Assembly: GCA_903848645.1 (NCBI GenBank)
Contig: CAINGU010000060.1
Span: 1-64,000 of the forward strand
Direction: 5' to 3'
DNA length: 64,000 nt
From: an uncultured cyanobacterium
Lineage (GTDB): Bacteria > Cyanobacteriota > Cyanobacteriia > Cyanobacteriales > Nostocaceae
Position numbers and translations under genes: made by a program. Below are positions 8,622 through 18,946 of this stretch, piece by piece. A model generated the notes under the pieces. That model made no database searches. It was not told the origin of the DNA and was given only the letters and a program-made list of their open reading frames with translations. Each line of letters opens with the position of its first letter. Position 1 is the stretch's first letter.

Positions 8622-9308
8622 ATGGATAATGTCATTACCTATAACAACGATAAAGGACTTTTAGCTTACATTCAATTTCTGGCATCAAGAGCATTAAAAA
8701 CACAATATGATGGCACTGATCCATTATTTGATTTTGAAGATGCACTTGATCAAACAGCAATAGCACATTTAACTGTAGATGAGTTGAAAAAAAGTCCTGA
8801 AATTAACGCTTTATTTACAGAACGTTGGCTACCTGCACCAATAAATTTAGATGAATTAAGTAAACTACCAGCAGGAACTTTAGGTTATATTTATGCAAAG
8901 GAAATGAAAGCTAGAGGCTTTGATCCTAATTTCTATAAAAAAGTTGCTGTTGTTGATGATATTTCTTATTTGAAGATGCTTTGGAGAACTACCCATGATA
9001 TTTATCATATAGTCACTGGATTTGATACTGATGTTATTGGTGAATTGGGTTTACAAGCTTTTGTCTTAGCCCAAACTCCCACTCCTATTAGCATCATGCT
9101 GGTAAGTTTTGGCATGGTTTTGATTAGTCTTTATCAACCTACTAAATTCAAACCTTTAATGATGGAAATATCTCGTGGTTACTATCTAGGTTCTCATACT
9201 CCCGTCAAATTTATTTCCAAAAAATGGGATCAGTTTTGGAATGTTCCTATTGATGAAATTCGCGCTCAATTAGGCATGAATTCAATTCCTGAATTAGCGG
9301 TAAGGTAA
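8622..9308 (+). CDS. COQ4-family protein
   Basis: A 228-aa protein with the COQ4 signature HDIYHIVTGFDTDVIGE. It supplies the presumed metal ligands H125, D126, H129 and E141 of the HDx2Hx11E motif. In eukaryotes COQ4 acts in ubiquinone synthesis, where it is needed for replacing the ring C1 carboxylate. Cyanobacteria make plastoquinone, not ubiquinone, so the substrate here is uncertain. The hydrophobic region at about residues 150-175 fits membrane association. It is a single gene with its own AT-rich upstream region. Confidence 0.8.
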   Translation: MDNVITYNNDKGLLAYIQFLASRALKTQYDGTDPLFDFEDALDQTAIAHLTVDELKKSPEINALFTERWLPAPINLDELSKLPAGTLGYIYAKEMKARGFDPNFYKKVAVVDDISYLKMLWRTTHDIYHIVTGFDTDVIGELGLQAFVLAQTPTPISIMLVSFGMVLISLYQPTKFKPLMMEISRGYYLGSHTPVKFISKKWDQFWNVPIDEIRAQLGMNSIPELAVR

Positions 9309-9466
9309 AACAGAATAGCACAAAATAATACATGAATTGTCTATTTTGTCAAGAAATTAGTTACAATACCATAAATTTTGATTCATGTAATTATTTGTTT
9401 ATTTTTATGAGAGTAATGTAAAATTTATGTAACATTAAGTAAAAGAAAATAATAAGGAATCACTTC

Positions 9467-9646
9467 ATGCCCTATACAAACGAAGAAGGTGGTCTTCTCA
9501 ATAATTTTGCTAAAGAACCCAAGGTTTATCAAGCTGAACCGCCAACGAACGCTCAAAAGCGTACTTATATTATATTAGGGATTGCAGCGATGCTTTTAAT
9601 TGGAGGGGTAATTTTTGTGGCCTTCTCTGTTTCTAGTGTCAGTTGA
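9467..9646 (+). CDS. psb34: Photosystem II assembly protein Psb34 (ssl1498 family)
   Basis: A 59-aa single-pass membrane protein. AAGGA lies 9 bases upstream of the ATG. The hydrophilic N-terminus MPYTNEEGGLLNNFAKEPKV is the conserved family signature, followed by one transmembrane helix (about residues 34-56) ending in FSVSSVS. Family members are related to high-light-inducible proteins and bind CP47 during PSII assembly; the N-terminal tail makes the contact. It is monocistronic and ends in a strong terminator. The call rests on my memory of the family signature. Confidence 0.8.
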   Translation: MPYTNEEGGLLNNFAKEPKVYQAEPPTNAQKRTYIILGIAAMLLIGGVIFVAFSVSSVS

Positions 9647-9684
9647 TTGTCAAACCACGCTCTGAAATTTTAAATTTTCTATAG

Positions 9685-9721
9685 ATCAGGTTCTTGCTTT
9701 CATTAAGAGCCTGATTTTTTT
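9685..9721 (+). terminator. Intrinsic terminator of psb34
   Basis: An 11-bp stem (ATCAGGTTCTT / AAGAGCCTGAT, one G-U pair) with a 9-base loop, followed directly by seven T. It lies 39 bases after the psb34 stop. Confidence 0.9.
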
Positions 9722-9871
9722 GTTATGATAGCTAAACAGTAGCATAATTATGGTATTTTTTTGACAATTTAGCCTGGAAAACCTGATTCATCCTGAAAAA
9801 GAAAACATCTCCGTGAAAATCAAAATCATGAGATGTGACATTAATATTGAAGTTGAATTTATTCAGTCAGG

Positions 9872-12010
9872 ATGTATACAGAAAACAGGGCTGAAGGCCA
9901 ACTACATACAAGCGTGAATGAAACTGTACATACAGAAAACACTAGTTTAAATCGGCAAGTATATCAACGTCTAAAACTTGCCCTCAGTTTGGGTCTACGT
10001 AGACAAATTCTCTTTGCTATATGTGATGATTTAAATTTAAGAAACCGGATAGCAACCCGTTTACACTCTACCTTGGCTTATCCTGTGGGAAAGGTATTAT
10101 ATCAGCGAGCCAATGCAGGAGAGTTGAGTACGCCAGCTTATCCACGATTAGTTACTTTACGTTTAAATACAAGTGATCCCAATCCCATAGCGCAAATTAA
10201 TCAATGGTTAGCTAATTATCCACCCCCCATGGTCGGAGGATCAACAGATAATCCTGGCCGTCCCTTACCAATTCCGGGATTTCAAATTGTGGGGGTGGAA
10301 ATGTTGACTAAAGAAGCCGTAGCAGTACAACGGTTATTTTTAAATTATCTGCGTTTAGGTGAAAAGCACTTATTGGGAGAGGAATCCAGTCGTTTTTTAG
10401 AATCAAGTCTGCTGTTTTGGGTTTCTCGTCCTTGGTTGTCTGCAATTCAACAATCAGCGCCCAAATTTTGGTATTGTCGAACGGGTGTATTTGTATTTGC
10501 AGGAGAACCGACACCTACTGTAGATCATAGAGTTTATTCAGACATTTTCACAGATTCTGGTAATTTAGCTCGGGAAAATTTAGAGCATTTGGTTCTGAAT
10601 GAAGAGGAAATTTCCCCAGCAATCAAACAAATAAAAAATGAAAATTCACTCACACAAATACCAGAAAAATCGCCTGTTCAATCTCCACCAATAACCACTA
10701 ACGAAATTTTCCCTTCTTTATCTCATATTAACCAGGAATTACAGAGATTAGTGCAAGGAACACTAACTACTGATGATAGCGGACAAATTCAACAAATACT
10801 AGGGGAAATTGAGCAATTACATATTCAGGAAGCTAGTGGTGAAGATTTAGCAATTGCTTATCAGAATCTTGGTAATTTATATCGGTTGCAAATTGAGGAA
10901 GGACAACCAACCCCAGAAAACTTAATGATAGCAATTCTGGCTTATCAGGAAGCAGTTAGCCATGATGACAGTTCTCCACAACTTCCAGATATTTTGAATG
11001 ATTTGGGGACACTTTATTGGATGTTACACCGTATCCCTGATAATTCGGAAGAAGCGAAAATTTATATTCAGCAAGGTATAGATTTTTATAAGTTAGCAAT
11101 TAAGCTAATTACAGGTGATATTCAGCCGGAAACTTACGCTCGGATTCAAAATAACTTGGGAACAGCCTATGGTGATTTGGCCAGATTTGCTGAACCCGTG
11201 GAAAACTGGAAGTCCGCAGTTGTTGCTTACCATGAAGCACTTAGTTACCGACAAGAGGAAATAGAACCTTTAAAATATGCTGCTTGTCAGAATAACTTAG
11301 GTACAGCTTATTGGCATCTAGGGCAGTATAATCAACCAGTAGAACATCTCACAAAAGCGATCGCTGCTTATAAATTAGCACTTGTTCACTATCAACCGAC
11401 AGATGAACCTCTAAAATATGGGATGATTCAAAATAACATTGGTACGGCTTATTGGAATCTTTCTCAGTATGAACAACCAATGGAAAATCTTCAATTAGCG
11501 ATTCAGGTTTACACTGAAGCACTAAAATATCGCACATTAACAGATGTACCCCATGCCTATGCTGCTACTCAAAATAATCTCGGTATCGCTTATTGGCATC
11601 TAGGAAATCAGCCACAAACAACAAAGGAAGATCAACAAAAACTGGTAAAATTATGTATTCATGCTTATGAAAAAGCTGTAAGCACTGCTCACTCATTTAG
11701 TGATCTACCTTTAAGTTTTGATTTATGGGTGACACATAATAATTTAGGATTAGCCAATTATCATTTAGTTACAGATGTCTCTTTCACTGGTGATAAAAAA
11801 ATGCTTTCTGAACATTTAGAAGCTGCTTTAGAAAATCATTTACAAGCATTAAGTGGATTTAGTAAACAAACAGAAAATTATCAAATAACAATCAGCCATA
11901 TTGTAAGTACAATTCGGACTTTCCATAATGAGTTAGGAATTCAAGGACAAAATTTAGCTTTGTCTAAACTTCCTGGACATTTATTACCAGATGTTTTACC
12001 TAAGTTATAA
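9872..12010 (+). CDS. Tetratricopeptide-repeat protein
   Basis: 712 aa. Residues ~1-220 form an unrecognised globular region (LRRQILFAICDDLNLRNRI, then GFQIVGVEMLTKEAVAVQRL) with no intact Walker motif. A charged linker follows, then from ~residue 310 at least seven TPR units with the repeated theme YAxxQNNLGTAYxxLGQYxxPVExLxxAIxAYxxAL. TPR arrays are protein-docking scaffolds. The stop lies 30 bases before the ABC ATPase start, so the two may be co-transcribed. No signal peptide or membrane helix is seen, so it is probably cytoplasmic. Partner unknown. Confidence 0.8.
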   Translation: MYTENRAEGQLHTSVNETVHTENTSLNRQVYQRLKLALSLGLRRQILFAICDDLNLRNRIATRLHSTLAYPVGKVLYQRANAGELSTPAYPRLVTLRLNTSDPNPIAQINQWLANYPPPMVGGSTDNPGRPLPIPGFQIVGVEMLTKEAVAVQRLFLNYLRLGEKHLLGEESSRFLESSLLFWVSRPWLSAIQQSAPKFWYCRTGVFVFAGEPTPTVDHRVYSDIFTDSGNLARENLEHLVLNEEEISPAIKQIKNENSLTQIPEKSPVQSPPITTNEIFPSLSHINQELQRLVQGTLTTDDSGQIQQILGEIEQLHIQEASGEDLAIAYQNLGNLYRLQIEEGQPTPENLMIAILAYQEAVSHDDSSPQLPDILNDLGTLYWMLHRIPDNSEEAKIYIQQGIDFYKLAIKLITGDIQPETYARIQNNLGTAYGDLARFAEPVENWKSAVVAYHEALSYRQEEIEPLKYAACQNNLGTAYWHLGQYNQPVEHLTKAIAAYKLALVHYQPTDEPLKYGMIQNNIGTAYWNLSQYEQPMENLQLAIQVYTEALKYRTLTDVPHAYAATQNNLGIAYWHLGNQPQTTKEDQQKLVKLCIHAYEKAVSTAHSFSDLPLSFDLWVTHNNLGLANYHLVTDVSFTGDKKMLSEHLEAALENHLQALSGFSKQTENYQITISHIVSTIRTFHNELGIQGQNLALSKLPGHLLPDVLPKL

Positions 12011-12018
12011 TTTGTTAG

Positions 12019-12040
12019 TTGGTAATTGGTAATTGGTAAT
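12019..12040. repeat. TTGGTAA heptamer repeat
   Basis: Three tandem TTGGTAA-type units fill the gap directly before the ATG at 12041. An in-frame TTG inside the repeat (12026) could serve as an alternative start, adding five repeat-coded residues. Confidence 0.7.
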
Positions 12041-13894
12041 ATGAAAGAAACAGTTTTAGAGGTTCGCAATCTACAAGTTGAATTTATTAGTGATAGCAGC
12101 AAAATGAAAGCTGTGGATGATATTAGCTTTCAGTTACATCAGGGTGAGACTTTAGGAATAGTGGGAGAGTCAGGGAGTGGAAAGTCAGTTACAGCTTTAG
12201 CAATAATGGGTTTATTGCAATATCCTGGAAAAGCAAGTGGTGGGAAAATTTTGTTTTCTAGAACCAATGACAAACCCCTAGATTTATTAGCATTATCATC
12301 TCAAGAAATGCAACTCTATCGAGGTGGTGATATTGCCATGATTTTTCAAGAACCAATGAGTTCTTTAAATCCGGTTTATAATATCGGATTTCAGTTGCAA
12401 GAAGCAATTATGCGACATCAAAATGTGAATGCAATTGCAGCGAAAAGAATTGCAATTGCAGGTTTACAAGAAGTTAAACTTTTACCTAGTGATGAGCAAA
12501 TTCAACAACAATATCTTAATGATGATCTGTCTATATCAGGTAGTTTTAAATTAGCGCAGTTTGTGAAGGAACACAAGGAAGCAATGCTAGAGCGCTATCC
12601 TCATCAGCTATCTGGAGGGCAATTACAACGGGTGATGATTGCTATGGCAATTTCTTGTAACCCATCTGTGTTAATTGCTGATGAACCAACTACGGCTTTA
12701 GATGTGACTGTGCAAGCGACAATTCTAGAATTGTTGTATGAATTACAACAAAGTCGCAATATGGCAATGATTTTTATTAGCCATGATTTGGGGTTAATTT
12801 CGGAAATTACTGACCAAGTAGCAGTAATGTATAAAGGTAAAATAGTTGAATATGGCGCTGCTGCACAAATTTTTAATCATCCCCAACATCCTTATACTAA
12901 AGGACTTGTAGCTTGTCGTCCTAGTCTTAACCGTCGTCCCCACAAACTGCTGACTGTTTCTGACTACATGAGTGTAACAGAAGATGAATTTGGAAAAGTC
13001 ATAATTAAGGCTAAAGAACCCGCACAACCAGCGGAAATTACCAGGGAAGAGATTAACGAAAGATTCACAAATATCAGCGCCAAACAACCTCTGTTGACAG
13101 TTCGCAACTTGGAAGTAGGTTTTCCAGTCCGGGGAGTATTTGGAGGCACAAAACGCTACCATAAGGCTGTAAATGGGGTTTCCTTTGATGTTTTTCCGGG
13201 AGAAACCTTGGGATTGGTGGGAGAATCTGGTTGTGGTAAAACTACTTTGGGTAGAACTTTGCTGCGATTAATCGAACCGATGAGCGGTAAAATCATCTTT
13301 GATGGACAAGATATTACTCACTTGACTGGAAAAACTTTGCAACAGTTACGACGGGAAATGCAAATAATTTTCCAAAATCCTTTTAGTTCCCTTAACCCCC
13401 GGATTAAGATTGGGGAAGCGATTCTAGAACCCCTGTTGATTCATGGTGTGGGTAAGTCCAAACAACAGCGACAAGCTAGGGTAGTGGAACTTTTAGAGAG
13501 GGTTGGTTTAAGCGCAAATGATCTGAAAAAATATCCTCATCAGTTTTCCGGAGGTCAACGTCAACGGGTTTGTATTGCACGAGCTTTGGCTTTAAACCCT
13601 AAGTTTATTATTTGTGATGAGTCAGTTTCAGCCTTAGATGTATCAGTGCAAGCGCAGGTTTTGAATTTATTAAAAGAATTACAACGGGATTTTCAACTGA
13701 CTTATATCTTTATTTCCCATGATTTAAGTGTAGTGAAATTTTTGAGCGATCGCATTTTGGTGATGAATCAAGGGAAAATTGTGGAATCAGGGACATCGGA
13801 AAGTATTTATCTTGAACCAAAAGAAGAATATACCCAAAAATTAATTGCTGCAATTCCTACAGGTAGTCCTGAACGGATCAGAAATCGGCAGTAG
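12041..13894 (+). CDS. Peptide/nickel-type ABC transporter, two fused ATPase domains
   Basis: 617 aa from ATG 12041. It has two complete ATPase cassettes of the DppD/DppF (OppD/OppF) kind: domain 1 has GESGSGKS, signature LSGGQLQR and Walker [13 protein letters not shown]; domain 2 has [17 protein letters not shown] and [12 protein letters not shown]. Each has the family C-terminal extension ([12 protein letters not shown] in the first, [12 protein letters not shown] in the second). The arrangement is that of YejF/GsiA, which energise uptake of peptides or glutathione. No permease or binding protein is near, so the membrane partners must be elsewhere. All catalytic motifs are intact. Confidence 0.92.
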   Translation: MKETVLEVRNLQVEFISDSSKMKAVDDISFQLHQGETLGIVGESGSGKSVTALAIMGLLQYPGKASGGKILFSRTNDKPLDLLALSSQEMQLYRGGDIAMIFQEPMSSLNPVYNIGFQLQEAIMRHQNVNAIAAKRIAIAGLQEVKLLPSDEQIQQQYLNDDLSISGSFKLAQFVKEHKEAMLERYPHQLSGGQLQRVMIAMAISCNPSVLIADEPTTALDVTVQATILELLYELQQSRNMAMIFISHDLGLISEITDQVAVMYKGKIVEYGAAAQIFNHPQHPYTKGLVACRPSLNRRPHKLLTVSDYMSVTEDEFGKVIIKAKEPAQPAEITREEINERFTNISAKQPLLTVRNLEVGFPVRGVFGGTKRYHKAVNGVSFDVFPGETLGLVGESGCGKTTLGRTLLRLIEPMSGKIIFDGQDITHLTGKTLQQLRREMQIIFQNPFSSLNPRIKIGEAILEPLLIHGVGKSKQQRQARVVELLERVGLSANDLKKYPHQFSGGQRQRVCIARALALNPKFIICDESVSALDVSVQAQVLNLLKELQRDFQLTYIFISHDLSVVKFLSDRILVMNQGKIVESGTSESIYLEPKEEYTQKLIAAIPTGSPERIRNRQ

Positions 13895-13915
13895 CTTTTT
13901 ATCACCAGATGTATG

Positions 13916-13933
13916 TATACTACGGTTAGTATA
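13916..13933. promoter_or_regulatory. Perfect palindrome upstream of Crp/Fnr-family gene
   Basis: TATACTA-CGGT-TAGTATA, a 7-4-7 inverted repeat ending 23 bases before the ATG of the regulator at 13957. Its position and symmetry fit an operator bound by a dimer such as the regulator itself. It does not match the NtcA consensus GTAN8TAC. Confidence 0.45.
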
Positions 13934-13956
13934 TCGGAAAATAGTAATATACACTG

Positions 13957-14550
13957 ATGTCATTATACACAGAACTGCTTCAATCATCTACTAGCAATAC
14001 TCAACAGCATTTTACCAGGCGATCTTTATTGCCAAGTAAAAAAGATGCTCTGTGGCGAATAGAGACTGGATTTGTCATGACCTATACTTATCTAGAAGAT
14101 GGGACGACAGTAGCTTTGGGGTTATGGGGTCCGGGGGATACAGTTGGGGAACTACTATCAACAATGAAACCCTATCAAATTCAGTGTTTAACCAAGGTAG
14201 AAGCGACTATTTTACCTGTGGATAATTTGCATCAATTTACAGATACTTTGCTTTACCATATTCAACAAGCAGAAGAATTAATGGTAATTCGCAGTCACAG
14301 AAAAGTAGAAGCTATGCTGATCCGATTATTAGCATGGTTATCCAAAAAATTTGGTTCAGAAGTAGAGAAAGGACGTTTAATTGATATGCGTTTGACTCAC
14401 GAAGATTTAGCAGCACTGATCAATTCTACTCGTGTAACTATCACTCGTGTACTGGGACAATTAGAACAGGAAGGATTGATTGATAGACTTTCTCTACACC
14501 GAATTATGGTGAAACAAGATGATATTGATATTTGGTATTATGAAATATAA
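13957..14550 (+). CDS. Crp/Fnr-family transcriptional regulator
   Basis: 197 aa: a short cyclic-nucleotide-binding-like beta-roll (residues ~20-90, with LGLWGPGDTVGE), a dimer helix, and a C-terminal winged helix with LTHEDLAALINSTRVTITRVLGQLEQEGLI, the Crp-type recognition helix. The effector pocket lacks the RxA(S/T) cAMP-binding signature of Crp and there are no FNR cysteines, so the signal is unknown. It is not NtcA by sequence. A palindrome overlapping its promoter region suggests autoregulation. It starts 63 bases after the ABC ATPase gene. Confidence 0.88.
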   Translation: MSLYTELLQSSTSNTQQHFTRRSLLPSKKDALWRIETGFVMTYTYLEDGTTVALGLWGPGDTVGELLSTMKPYQIQCLTKVEATILPVDNLHQFTDTLLYHIQQAEELMVIRSHRKVEAMLIRLLAWLSKKFGSEVEKGRLIDMRLTHEDLAALINSTRVTITRVLGQLEQEGLIDRLSLHRIMVKQDDIDIWYYEI

Positions 14551-14572
14551 AGTCTTATTTTGATAATCAATT

Positions 14573-16762
14573 TTAGCCATGATGATTATCTAAAATATTG
14601 TAAGCTTCGTTAATTAACCGCATTTTCTCTTGCACTTGTTTTTGCATTTGTGGTTGATTCACAAATAAATCAGGATGCCATTTTTTTACTAATGTTTTAT
14701 AAGCTTGTTTCACTTCCGTAAAAGCAGCAGTAGGTTGTAATCCTAAAACTCTATAAGCGTGAGCAATTTTATCTTTTTGTGCTGGGGTTTTTGGCGGATT
14801 TGTGCTTTTCTGATGTGAATTTGGTGATTTCATATTAGCTTTTATTTCTGCTATTTCTTGGTCTAGTTCCCAAGCACGAAATTTTGCTTCTACCTCTGCG
14901 GGTTTTGCTGGAGGAGTATAAACTTGCTGACGTGGTAGAGGTGGTGGGGTATTAACTTTTTGACGCGGAAGTTCTACTTTGGGTGGAGGATTCTGAGGTG
15001 GATTTTCTTTGGGAGGTGTATAAACTTGTTGTTTTGGTATTTGAGGATTTGCAGATTTAGGTTTATCTTGATAAGGTTGATATTTGCTAGTAATATTTGC
15101 TTTTTTTAACTCTGACAATAACTGATTAAATTGATTTTGCAATCTTTGTAAATCTTCCCTTTGTTGAATAATTTCCAATGGTTCTTGATTCAGTTCAAAA
15201 TAAATTACTTTTGCTGCTTTTTGTTGATATGCAGCTAATATAGATAAACCTTGACTACTAAAATTAGATAAATAATTTTCAGCAGCACCAATACAGATTT
15301 TTGCAACCTGTTGATGATAAGATTCTTTTACTGACATTTGATCTTGCTTTTGCAAGTTTTTATTTAACATATAGGAAATACTCCCCACCACAGCAGCACC
15401 CACAGGACCACCTAACAACCAACCAATACCACCTCCAACAGCAATAGAACCAGGATCAGTTACATCACTACTATTAAGATTATTTGGTTTTACAGGTAGG
15501 GTTAATTGAGGTATATTGGGGAAGGGAATTTTTAAATCTTCTGGACGTTCTGATTTGAAAAAATCATAAGCTTGATATAGCCATTTCATTACAGAATTTT
15601 GTAATTCTGTCAAGTCTTTTTTCAAAGTTCCTATTTGCCAAGATTGCAAATTATTTTCAGCAAGTGCAACTGCAATATCACCTTGGTATTTTATCAGTAA
15701 GTTAGGTAAAGATAACCAAGTTTCTAATTCATAAATGCTAGTTTTAAAACCTTGATAAATTAGATTTTGTGCCTTTTGCTTAATATCTATTTTTGACCTT
15801 TCTTTATCATCAAATATTTTAATTTCCTGAGAAGACTTATCAATTTTATCAACTAATAAAGTTTGCAGTTGAGAAGATATATTTTGCAATCTTGGTAAAC
15901 GCACATTCCCAGAATTTTGCTGTAAAATCCCGACTAGATTTTGCAAAGCAGTTTCAAAAGCAGCTAAACCACTACTATTTGCCAGCGCAACATCACCTTT
16001 TAATCTAGCGCGTAAAGCAGGTAAAGCATCAACTCGATATAAATTACTAAAACCAGGAGGTAAATCAGCGCGGAAACTTTCAGCTACAAATAGTAAGCGA
16101 TTGTGGACTTGTTTTTGTTCTTCTGGTTCAAGTAAATTCAGAAAATTCGCTACAAAAATAACTGTTTTAATATTTCTATCTAATAACCAATCGCGGAGAT
16201 TTTCTCTTTCTCCTAAAGTCATGAGTTTCCGCGCATCTAATAATTGAATAACTAAATCTGTACGAAATAATCTATCTTTTACTAAATTATCCTGTGCTTC
16301 TCTATCATTAGTTCCCGGTAAATCAACAAATTCTATTCCCGTTTCTAAAAAAGGATGGGGACAAAAAACTTCAACAGAAGCAACATCTTTTCGCATTTGT
16401 CTATTCCCATCTAAAACCGCAAATTGTTGTAAAACTTCTGTACCACTACGGTAGATTTCTGTACCATCTACTAACATAATCCGAGTGCGGACAGTTGTAC
16501 CATATTTAACGGTAATTGCTGCACCCGTTGTGGGAATTAAATCAATCGGTAAGGTACGATTTCCTAACATTGCATTTAATAAAGTTGATTTACCATGATT
16601 GAAAGGACCAAATACCGCAATCTGAAAGTTAGGATTAGCTAAATAATCACAAATAGAATTTACATCTTGATGTAGTTGAGAATTTTTATCTAAGTTTAAT
16701 ACTTTACAGGTGGATTTTAAAGCATCTGTTAATTCACTATAACGTTGATATTTTTGCTGCAT
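14573..16762 (-). CDS. Dynamin-like GTPase with C-terminal DnaJ domain
   Basis: 729 aa. The GTPase domain has the P-loop GPFNHGKS at residues 52-59, the switch threonine in the PTTG motif at 77-80, and G3 DLPG at 147-150. A Gly-rich hydrophobic stretch (IAVGGGIGWLLGGPVGAAVVG, ~440-460) may be the membrane paddle. A long Pro/Gln-rich linker (~560-640) repeats KQQVYTPP-like units. The last ~65 residues are a J domain with KKWHPD, the motif that stimulates Hsp70/DnaK ATPase. It is third in an operon with a second dynamin (90 bases upstream) and a small membrane protein. Likely role: membrane remodelling or surveillance linked to a DnaK; that link is inferred from the domain alone. Confidence 0.88.
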   Translation of the reverse strand: MQQKYQRYSELTDALKSTCKVLNLDKNSQLHQDVNSICDYLANPNFQIAVFGPFNHGKSTLLNAMLGNRTLPIDLIPTTGAAITVKYGTTVRTRIMLVDGTEIYRSGTEVLQQFAVLDGNRQMRKDVASVEVFCPHPFLETGIEFVDLPGTNDREAQDNLVKDRLFRTDLVIQLLDARKLMTLGERENLRDWLLDRNIKTVIFVANFLNLLEPEEQKQVHNRLLFVAESFRADLPPGFSNLYRVDALPALRARLKGDVALANSSGLAAFETALQNLVGILQQNSGNVRLPRLQNISSQLQTLLVDKIDKSSQEIKIFDDKERSKIDIKQKAQNLIYQGFKTSIYELETWLSLPNLLIKYQGDIAVALAENNLQSWQIGTLKKDLTELQNSVMKWLYQAYDFFKSERPEDLKIPFPNIPQLTLPVKPNNLNSSDVTDPGSIAVGGGIGWLLGGPVGAAVVGSISYMLNKNLQKQDQMSVKESYHQQVAKICIGAAENYLSNFSSQGLSILAAYQQKAAKVIYFELNQEPLEIIQQREDLQRLQNQFNQLLSELKKANITSKYQPYQDKPKSANPQIPKQQVYTPPKENPPQNPPPKVELPRQKVNTPPPLPRQQVYTPPAKPAEVEAKFRAWELDQEIAEIKANMKSPNSHQKSTNPPKTPAQKDKIAHAYRVLGLQPTAAFTEVKQAYKTLVKKWHPDLFVNQPQMQKQVQEKMRLINEAYNILDNHHG

Positions 16763-16852
16763 GATCTTATTTGTTAATTATATTTTACCAATAAACTAAA
16801 GTTATTAGATATTGTGTTGGGTTTCCTTGCGTCAACCCAACCTACTTTTCTT

Positions 16853-18934
16853 TTAGCTATAATAAGCTAACAAGTTGCTGTAAGCAGTTTCGATTTTTTG
16901 CAATTGTTGGATGATGTTTTCTTGTAATTTCTTAAACCGTTTAAATTCAGTTTCTCGATTAATTTCTCGTGTTTTCTTCTGTTGAAGCAGATTATCTAAC
17001 TCTGATTTACGAGAAGTAATATCATCATTAATGCGTTTACTGACTTCTTTGTCGTAAGTGCTAAAACACTCTTTTACTGCATCATAAACAATGGGAGCTT
17101 GTTCATTTGCAACTTGAGGAAGGTATTTAATTAACTCTTTTTTTGTGGTTTTAACTAACTCTTTTCTGGCTTGATCTGCTTGTAAAATTCCTACTCCCAA
17201 ACCTAATAAAGCAAAGCCAATTGGACCAAGGAAAACTCCTGTTACTGCGGTAATCATACCACCTACACCAATGACGGTGAAGTAGTTTAAAAGGATGTTT
17301 TTCCAATCAAATCCCGCACCAGCTAAAGCGACACCGGCTAAGTTACCTCTAGATAAAGATAATAAACCCATTGCCCATTTTGCCCAGCCAGGAGAGTTAT
17401 CATCTTCTGTGGTAGTATGGGTGTTAACGTTCACTTTTTGTCCCGTTAATTTTTCGGTGATTTGATTGGTCACTTGATTGTAAGATGCACCATATTGAGC
17501 AGCAGAATTTGATAATTCTCTAAAGGCTGCATTCATGTCTTTTTCAGCATTTAATGTCCAAGCGGAAAATTTATCTGTGATATATTGTTCAAAGGCTTTT
17601 TGGAGTGCGATGTTAAAAGCTTCTCGTTTTCCACTACTCAAGAAATCAAATAAATTTAATTCTGGTTGATAGCGCAAGAAATCATTCTCAAAGGTATTAC
17701 CTAAGTTTAAAACGTAGCTGCGGAAAGATTCAGAAATTCCTCGTGCTTGGTTATCTCTAGTATTGATAATTTCTTTTTGGAATTGATCACGAATATGATT
17801 GAGTTTCGTAAATTCAGGTTCAACAGAATCAATGCGTTTTTTCAATTCATCCACATCTTGATCTAGCAAAGGAATGCGTCTTTCAATAGCTTCATAAGTA
17901 TGATTTACCGCTTGTCTAGCTAAGGTTCTAACTTGACGCAATTCAGCGATCGCTCTTTCCCTCGTCAGAAAGGTATTTAACGCCCCCATAAACTCAGGAA
18001 AGCCAGTTTTACTTAAATCAGCTTGGGGATTTTTTAATCTGCGTCTCAGGGCTTGAATTGAAGAAAGTTCAAACACTCTTTCATCATAGATATCTTGTCC
18101 ATCTACATAACAATATTCAGATAAATTAGCTTTAAATACTTGTCGTAGTCTAGTTTCTGCTGATGCTAATTCTGCAATATCATCAGGATCAATTAATGAT
18201 TCTTTTACCTGATCCCAAGCATTTACTAAAAAGAAAACTGATAAACCTCGTCCTTTGATATAATTCTCTAAGTAACGTCTTTCCCCTAAAGTACAAGGTT
18301 GAGAAGCCCGCATCACAAATAAAATTGCATGACAGTTATTCACATATCCTAAAGATAACTCATTCCGGGCTTCTGTATCATTCAAACCTGGACTATCAAC
18401 AATTTCAATGCCCTTTTCTAATAAAGTTAAAGGATACTCAACAACTGCATAATCAACATCAGGAAATGCCTGTTTTTGCTCCTGTTCTAACTTCTTTGCT
18501 TCTGCCGGATCAATGGTATATTTATATTTAAAACTTTGAAAATCTAGTTGTTGGGGACTTTTGCCATCATTGAAGTGAATAGTAACTTTCTTTTCTGCTC
18601 CATAGCGTAAAATTGTTAATACTGCGGTACAAGGATTTACATCGCTAGGTAATAAATTCTCACCAATTAAGGCATTGAGAAATGTACTTTTACCCCGTTT
18701 CATATCCCCTAAAACCAACAGCCGAAAAACACCATTTCTGAGATTTTTACCAGCGGCTGTAATGTCTTCAATATCTCTATTTAAACTTAGTTTTCCCGAA
18801 GAATTATCTCCAGCCAATTCTGCTTGATTAATCGTATCAGCGATTTTGCTTAAACAAATAGCAATTTCCGAACGAACTTGAGAAACCCGTTCTAAATCAT
18901 TGATAAATTGGTCAGTTCCCACTTGATAATTCAT
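16853..18934 (-). CDS. Bacterial dynamin-like protein (BDLP)
   Basis: 693 aa, the same length as the structurally characterised Nostoc punctiforme BDLP, and very similar to it as I recall that sequence. P-loop GDMKRGKS at residues 76-83 (K82), switch I NPCTAVLT, G3 DSPGLND, G4 NAWD. Long helical neck and trunk flank a hydrophobic paddle (NILLNYFTVIGVGGMI and GPIGFALLGLGVG, about residues 545-590) that inserts in membrane. Such proteins tubulate or fuse membranes on GTP binding. Its start lies 12 bases after the upstream small membrane gene. Confidence 0.95.
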   Translation of the reverse strand: MNYQVGTDQFINDLERVSQVRSEIAICLSKIADTINQAELAGDNSSGKLSLNRDIEDITAAGKNLRNGVFRLLVLGDMKRGKSTFLNALIGENLLPSDVNPCTAVLTILRYGAEKKVTIHFNDGKSPQQLDFQSFKYKYTIDPAEAKKLEQEQKQAFPDVDYAVVEYPLTLLEKGIEIVDSPGLNDTEARNELSLGYVNNCHAILFVMRASQPCTLGERRYLENYIKGRGLSVFFLVNAWDQVKESLIDPDDIAELASAETRLRQVFKANLSEYCYVDGQDIYDERVFELSSIQALRRRLKNPQADLSKTGFPEFMGALNTFLTRERAIAELRQVRTLARQAVNHTYEAIERRIPLLDQDVDELKKRIDSVEPEFTKLNHIRDQFQKEIINTRDNQARGISESFRSYVLNLGNTFENDFLRYQPELNLFDFLSSGKREAFNIALQKAFEQYITDKFSAWTLNAEKDMNAAFRELSNSAAQYGASYNQVTNQITEKLTGQKVNVNTHTTTEDDNSPGWAKWAMGLLSLSRGNLAGVALAGAGFDWKNILLNYFTVIGVGGMITAVTGVFLGPIGFALLGLGVGILQADQARKELVKTTKKELIKYLPQVANEQAPIVYDAVKECFSTYDKEVSKRINDDITSRKSELDNLLQQKKTREINRETEFKRFKKLQENIIQQLQKIETAYSNLLAYYS

Positions 18935-18946
18935 GATATTTATACC

